From NCBI GenBank assembly GCA_024364735.1, contig JAGFNQ010000870.1, positions 231,902 through 295,901 on the forward strand: a stretch of DNA of 64,000 nucleotides, in the 5' to 3' direction. The stretch is from Boesenbergia rotunda. Lineage: Eukaryota; Streptophyta; Magnoliopsida; Zingiberales; Zingiberaceae. Within the stretch, counting starts at the first letter, position 1; each line of letters starts with the position of its first letter. Below are positions 59,643 through 64,000 of this stretch, piece by piece. A program made the position numbers and the translations under genes. The notes under the pieces were generated by a model, which did not search any database, had not been told where the DNA came from, and worked only from the letters and a program-made list of their open reading frames with translations.

Positions 59643-60335
59643 ATGTGTAGTTGGATTGATTCCTAGATATACCTTGCATGGATACCTAGGGTAGAATGGT
59701 TAGATCTGGACACATACGTTAGACCTATACCTTTCCCACCGATGTGTGGTTGGATTGATTCCTAGATATGCCTTGCATGGATACCTAGGGTAGAATGGTT
59801 AGATCTGGACACATACGTTAGACCTATACCTTTCCCACCGATGTGTGGTTGGATTGATTCCTAGATATACCTTGCATGGATACCTAGGGTAGAATGGTTA
59901 GATCTGGACACATACGTTAGACCTATACCTTTCCCACCGATGTGTGGTTGGATTGATTCCTAGATATGCCTTGCATGGATACCTAGGGTAGAATGGTTAG
60001 ATCTGGACACATACGTTAGACCTATACCTTTCCCACCGATGTGTGGTTGGATTGATTCCTAGATATACCTTGCATGGATACCTAGGGTAGAATGGTTAGA
60101 TCTGGACACATACGTTAGACCTATACCTTTCCCACCGATGTGTGGTTGGATTGATTCCTAGATATGCCTTGCATGGATACCTAGGGTAGAATAGTTAGAT
60201 CTGGATACATACGTTAGACCTATACCTTTCCCACCGATGTGTGGTTGGATTGATTCCTAGATATACCTTGCATGGATACCTAGGGTTGAATGGTTAGATC
60301 TGGATATATGCGTTAGACCTATACCTTTTCTACCG
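59643..60335 (+). repeat. 99-bp tandem repeat array, seven units (LTR 2)
   Basis: Same seven units and the same ATATACC/ATATGCC alternation as in LTR 1. Confidence 0.92.
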
Positions 60336-60569
60336 GCATATGGTTGAGGATCTGATTAGTGAGGTGGGTGTCGTTATCATACTTTACCCTCTAGGTTGTA
60401 TACTGAGCTGTAGGCTCTGTATGAGTGTATACTGGCGATTATCGGCTCCCCTAGGGTCTGAGCCCGTCGCACAACCAGGTTTCCTGTATTGATTGAGCTA
60501 TTAGCACGATGCTATTATCGTGATGGAGACCATCGGCTCCCCTGAGGTCTGAGCCCGTCTCCAGTCATG

Positions 60570-60900
60570 GCTATACATATTGCATCCGCCACAGGTGCTA
60601 GGCGTCATATTTGCATTGCCACAGGTGCTGGGCATCATACTTGCATAGCCACAGGTGCTGGGCTACATATTGCATCCGCCACAGGTGCTGGCGTCATATT
60701 TGCATTGCCACAGGTGCTGGGCATCATACTTGCATAGCCACAGGTGCTGGGCTACATATTGCATCCGCCACAGGTGCTAGGCGTCATATTTGCATAGCCA
60801 CAGGTGCTGGGCTACATATTGCATCGCCACAGGTGCTGGGCATCGTATTTGCATAGCCACTAGTGTTGGGCTTTATAGGTTGCACGCCACAAGTGTTTGG
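60570..60900 (+). repeat. ~36-bp minisatellite (LTR 2)
   Basis: The same GCCACAGGTGCTGGGC array as in LTR 1, with one G missing in the unit near 60690. Confidence 0.88.
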
Positions 60901-61979
60901 CTTCTTTATGCAACCATGAGTGGTTGGCTTACCTGTTTCCTGTTCACCCGACCGCCGGTCCGGTGGTGGCTGAGGTGTGTACAGAACAGATCGTTGTACT
61001 AGGTGATTGGGATGCATTGTACCTTTGTTGGTGCTTATTGTGTTTGAGTGTGGTATATGTTTGATATACACTTACAGGTGACCTACACATTTGGGTTGTG
61101 TACTATTTTGAGGTTATATAGAGGATTGATTACACCTACCTACAGGATAGACAGACTCTGGTATGTATTTCACCCTTAGTCTTTAGATATGCTTTATCCT
61201 CTATATTCGAGACTGCATCAGCGTGATTCTTATTGTTATATATAGCTTGCTGTGCATATATGTTTCTGGTATCCGCTGAGTTTATTTGGACTCACCACCG
61301 TTGCCTATATTTTTGTTTCCAGGATGATTGGTCGCCGGAGTAGCCCCAGTTGCCAGTCCCAGGTCCCTACGACTCCAGTGATGGGTGCTTCCGCGTAGTT
61401 AGGTTCTTGGTCATCGTATTATTTGGTTTGTATTGGTTTTATGTCGTCGCACTTGTATTGCGTTTCGTTTGTCTTGGTATTGTATTTTTGAGTCCTCTGA
61501 TGGACTATGTGTCTGCTGTTTTGTTGTAAGTCGGACCGGTCCGCAGTCAGGTATGATTTACTTTGCGTTATGGTTATGTTATGTCTTGATTTTGAGGCCT
61601 GAGGCCAAATTATTATTGCGTGTGTTGTTTGTATGTATAAATTGTCCGCCGGACAGGGGAGGTGCTGCCCGATTTTATATTGGACCAGCGGCTCCTGGGT
61701 CTCGGGGCGTGACAATTTATTTTGGTATCAGAAGCCCAGGTTGCGAGATACCTTAGGGACTTGTGGATTTTCGGAGTTGTATCTGATACCGTTTCGGTAG
61801 GTATCGGAGCTCGGGTTTGATGATATACCCGAGTACATTTGGGATTTTTGGAGTCGTTCTCCGATGAGTTTGGACTTTGGGACTTCGGTGGCGACGGACA
61901 TCTCCGGACGACAATGGTATGATATGGTATGTTTAGTAGACTTGTACTATTTGTAATGTTGGATAATGGTTCAACAGGT

Positions 61980-63879
61980 ATGACTCGGAGCAAAGTTGCT
62001 TCCGCACCGAGACGTGGTCCAGGGCGGCCACGTGGGCGGACTTTTGGGTCTCAGCCACAGTGCACCAGAGGGGACCGACCGAGATAGGACCTGTTAGTCG
62101 TGGTCAAACTTCCCCGGGTGTTCCGAGGTCTCAGTTCCATTTGTATCGGCGGTTCCTACTGTTCCACCAGTTGTATCTATCCCAGTTGTGCCCACCATAT
62201 CGGCAACAGTACTACCCATGCCTATTCTGCGGTACCACCAGCGGTACCTACCTCGTTATATTCAACGACACCATCTGTGGTACCCACCTTGGGGTGTTCA
62301 GTAGAGCCTACAACGGCATACTCCAGCGATACCACCAGCGGTACCATCTGTTGTACCCCCATCGGTGCATTCAGCAGTGCCTACACCCCTAGGAGTACCT
62401 ACATCTGTGCATCCAGTGGTACCACCAGTCGTACCCCCTACTGTGTATTCCGTGTACCCCCAGTAGCGCCTGCTCTACCAGTTCACCCAGCTCCACCCGC
62501 AGTTTCGGTTCCGGGATTTCCCACGATCCCTATTACAACATCCGTTTCAGTATCTGCTGCAGCTCCACTGGTGGATCCTATCGTTTCTGGGGACTGGGCT
62601 AGGGCTAGAGCACGGATACCAGCATTGGCGGAGTCGGTGAAAGGCGATTTACACTGTTCCATGGAGGACCTGACCCTCGGTTGCTCGTTCTTGGATCGAG
62701 ACCTTGGAGGGTACGTTTTACTATATGGCCTGTTCAGAGTGGGAGAAGGCAGAACTGGCTGCCTACCATTTGCGTGATAGGGCGACTACTTGGTGGGCCA
62801 CTCAGCGCACGGTCATTGGTGAGCAGCACATCACCTGGACAGCTTTCCGTGAGGCATTCGAGAGTCAGTACTTCCCTGTTGCATATGGGCTCGGCGTCAG
62901 GAATTTCTGAGTCTCAAGCAAGGAAAGCGCACGGTCATGGAATATAATGCGGAGTTCAGCCGTCTAGCTGAGTATTGCCCCCAGTTGGTGGCACACGATA
63001 GAGAGAGGATGCTTCAGTTCATCCAGGGATTAGCCGGTTATATTCAGCTAGCCGGGTTTGGTACGACCTCCTACCGCGAGGCATTAGACAGAGCACTCCT
63101 GATCCAGATGGCACAGAAACAAGTGTATAGTGATAAAGCAAAAGAGATACAGTCAAATCAGGATACACTGTCAGACCAGGAGCTACTGTATGTGGGACAA
63201 AAGAGAACCAGTAGGGACCATGATGTGCAGGGAAATTCTGGGGTAGCTCCTCGACCTCCGAAGGATGGTTGCTCATCAGTGGGACCTTTCAGATCATCGT
63301 AGTAGAACTAGAGGAGTGATGGTACTATGTTTCATTGTTTCCAGTGTGGGACCAGGGATCATGGTAAATCAGAATGTCCCATTGGTCAAAATTTATGCTA
63401 CTCCTGTAAACTCCCGGGGCATCAGAGCCAGGAGTGTGATCAGAGGCGACGCATCCATCCGTAGAGGCCACCACTCACAGGGGTCGCCCTAGACAGTTGA
63501 GGTCACGGAGAGGAGGTCAGCGAACTCAGACTGGTCCACGACAGGAGCAGATAGCTCCCCCACCGGTACACATCTGTTGTATGCATGGCTTTCATCAGAC
63601 TCCCACTTTGGTAGCACCCCAGTCTTCTGTGACCGGCGGTTATGGTCAGACGCATCAGCCTCTGCAGCCAGCCGCAACTTATTCGGTACACCAGCCGCAG
63701 CAATTTGTTGCAGCCCCTGCATTTCCATCCCAGCCAGTTTCGAGGATGCCACCACCAGGTACCGAGATTGGACGAGTATATGCGGCTACCCGAGAGGAGG
63801 CACGCAGACCGGTGGATTAGCCTTTCGCGGTATGATGTTTGTTCATGCATTTTTCTACTTAAGTAGGGATAAATGTTGA
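61980..63879 (+). pseudogene. second gypsy gag copy, frame-broken
   Basis: It aligns with the first gag along its length, from MTRSK to the same abnormal end FYLSRDKC. Many one-base gains or losses break the frame between 62050 and 62900. From about 62890 there are also substitutions, a 13- to 15-base insertion near 63135 and a nine-base loss near 63650. TAG TAG at 63300-63305 replaces CAG CAG after FRSS. The zinc knuckles (CFQCGTRDHGKSEC and CYSCKLPGHQSQEC) survive in sequence. Only a protein fragment could be made. Confidence 0.85.
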
Positions 63880-64000
63880 TAGTCCTCTTTACTGCTTGGC
63901 ACGGATACATTGGGATGGGATCTAGTGGGTTTTACGATTAGATCATGGGTAGTGTACCTAGCAGTTGGCGAGATACTGGTTGTCAAACAGAGACAATGGA

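Larger units (their letters stand above)
57956..61714 (+). repeat. second gypsy LTR (3759 bp)
   Basis: Nearly identical to 51759-55514, with the same ends, 99-bp array and minisatellite. Differences noted by eye are mostly single-base gains or losses. Confidence 0.9.
51759..64000 (+). mobile_element. tandem gag-only Ty3/gypsy elements (LTR-gag-LTR-gag)
   Basis: Two nearly identical LTRs (51759-55514 and 57956-61714) are each followed by a primer-binding site, a gag region and a short 3' tail. The second copy runs off the right edge in sequence corresponding to about 57815, so a third LTR may lie beyond. Both gag regions end at the same abnormal junction just before protease, so they share one ancestor that had already lost pol. 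Such arrays usually arise by unequal recombination between LTRs. Confidence 0.85.

Overview
The window looks like nuclear DNA from a flowering plant, most likely a commelinid monocot. The one intact host gene is very GC-rich and intronless inside AT-rich, retroelement-dense DNA, as is common in grasses and the ginger/banana order. The style of the retroelements (LTRs rich in AGTCGACTG palindromes, many copia fragments, tRNA-derived SINEs) makes Zingiberales my best guess, but this is an impression and not proven. No bacterial, organellar or viral genes are seen.

Layout. 1-4579: a minus-strand, gag-only copia element (5' LTR at 3564-4579, 3' LTR at 558-1424) whose 3' LTR is split by another LTR running off the left edge. 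4950-6228: a small TRIM-like element with two terminal LTRs and a third partial one inside. 6907-10929: a 4-kb foldback element that is one giant inverted repeat with a 9-bp target duplication (Mutator-like). 11287-11674: a MITE-like repeat. 12218-13433: a hAT-like element with an 8-bp target duplication. 15971-17530: the only convincing functional gene, an F-box/leucine-rich-repeat protein of the SKIP2/VFB family. 20133-23631: a solo LTR inserted in an older tandem-repeat region. 25207-28350: CACTA-like repeats and broken, spliced exons of a DUF639-family gene on the minus strand. 28640-29746: a copia gag remnant split by a SINE and abutting another CACTA end.

31321-36877: a large minus-strand solo LTR flanked by CAATT, itself hit by another solo LTR and two SINEs. 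37636-47193: a complete-ended 9.6-kb CACTA (En/Spm) transposon, flanked by GCT, with a spliced TNP2 transposase gene carrying two TGG-to-TGA stops and a short second gene. 47200-51758: degenerate SINEs, a tRNA-Glu pseudogene, diverged tandem repeats, and a copia integrase fragment fused to a Ty3/gypsy fragment. 51759-64000: a tandem Ty3/gypsy arrangement LTR-gag-LTR-gag with 3.76-kb LTRs and no pol; the first gag is open, the second is broken.

Four LTRs (20133, 31321, 51759, 57956) start with TGTT(A/G)AAT and end with TGACA and share internal landmarks, so one gypsy superfamily lineage has repeatedly colonised this locus. Apart from the F-box gene, almost everything here is transposable-element biology: nested insertion, solo-LTR formation, pol loss, exon capture and hairpin formation.
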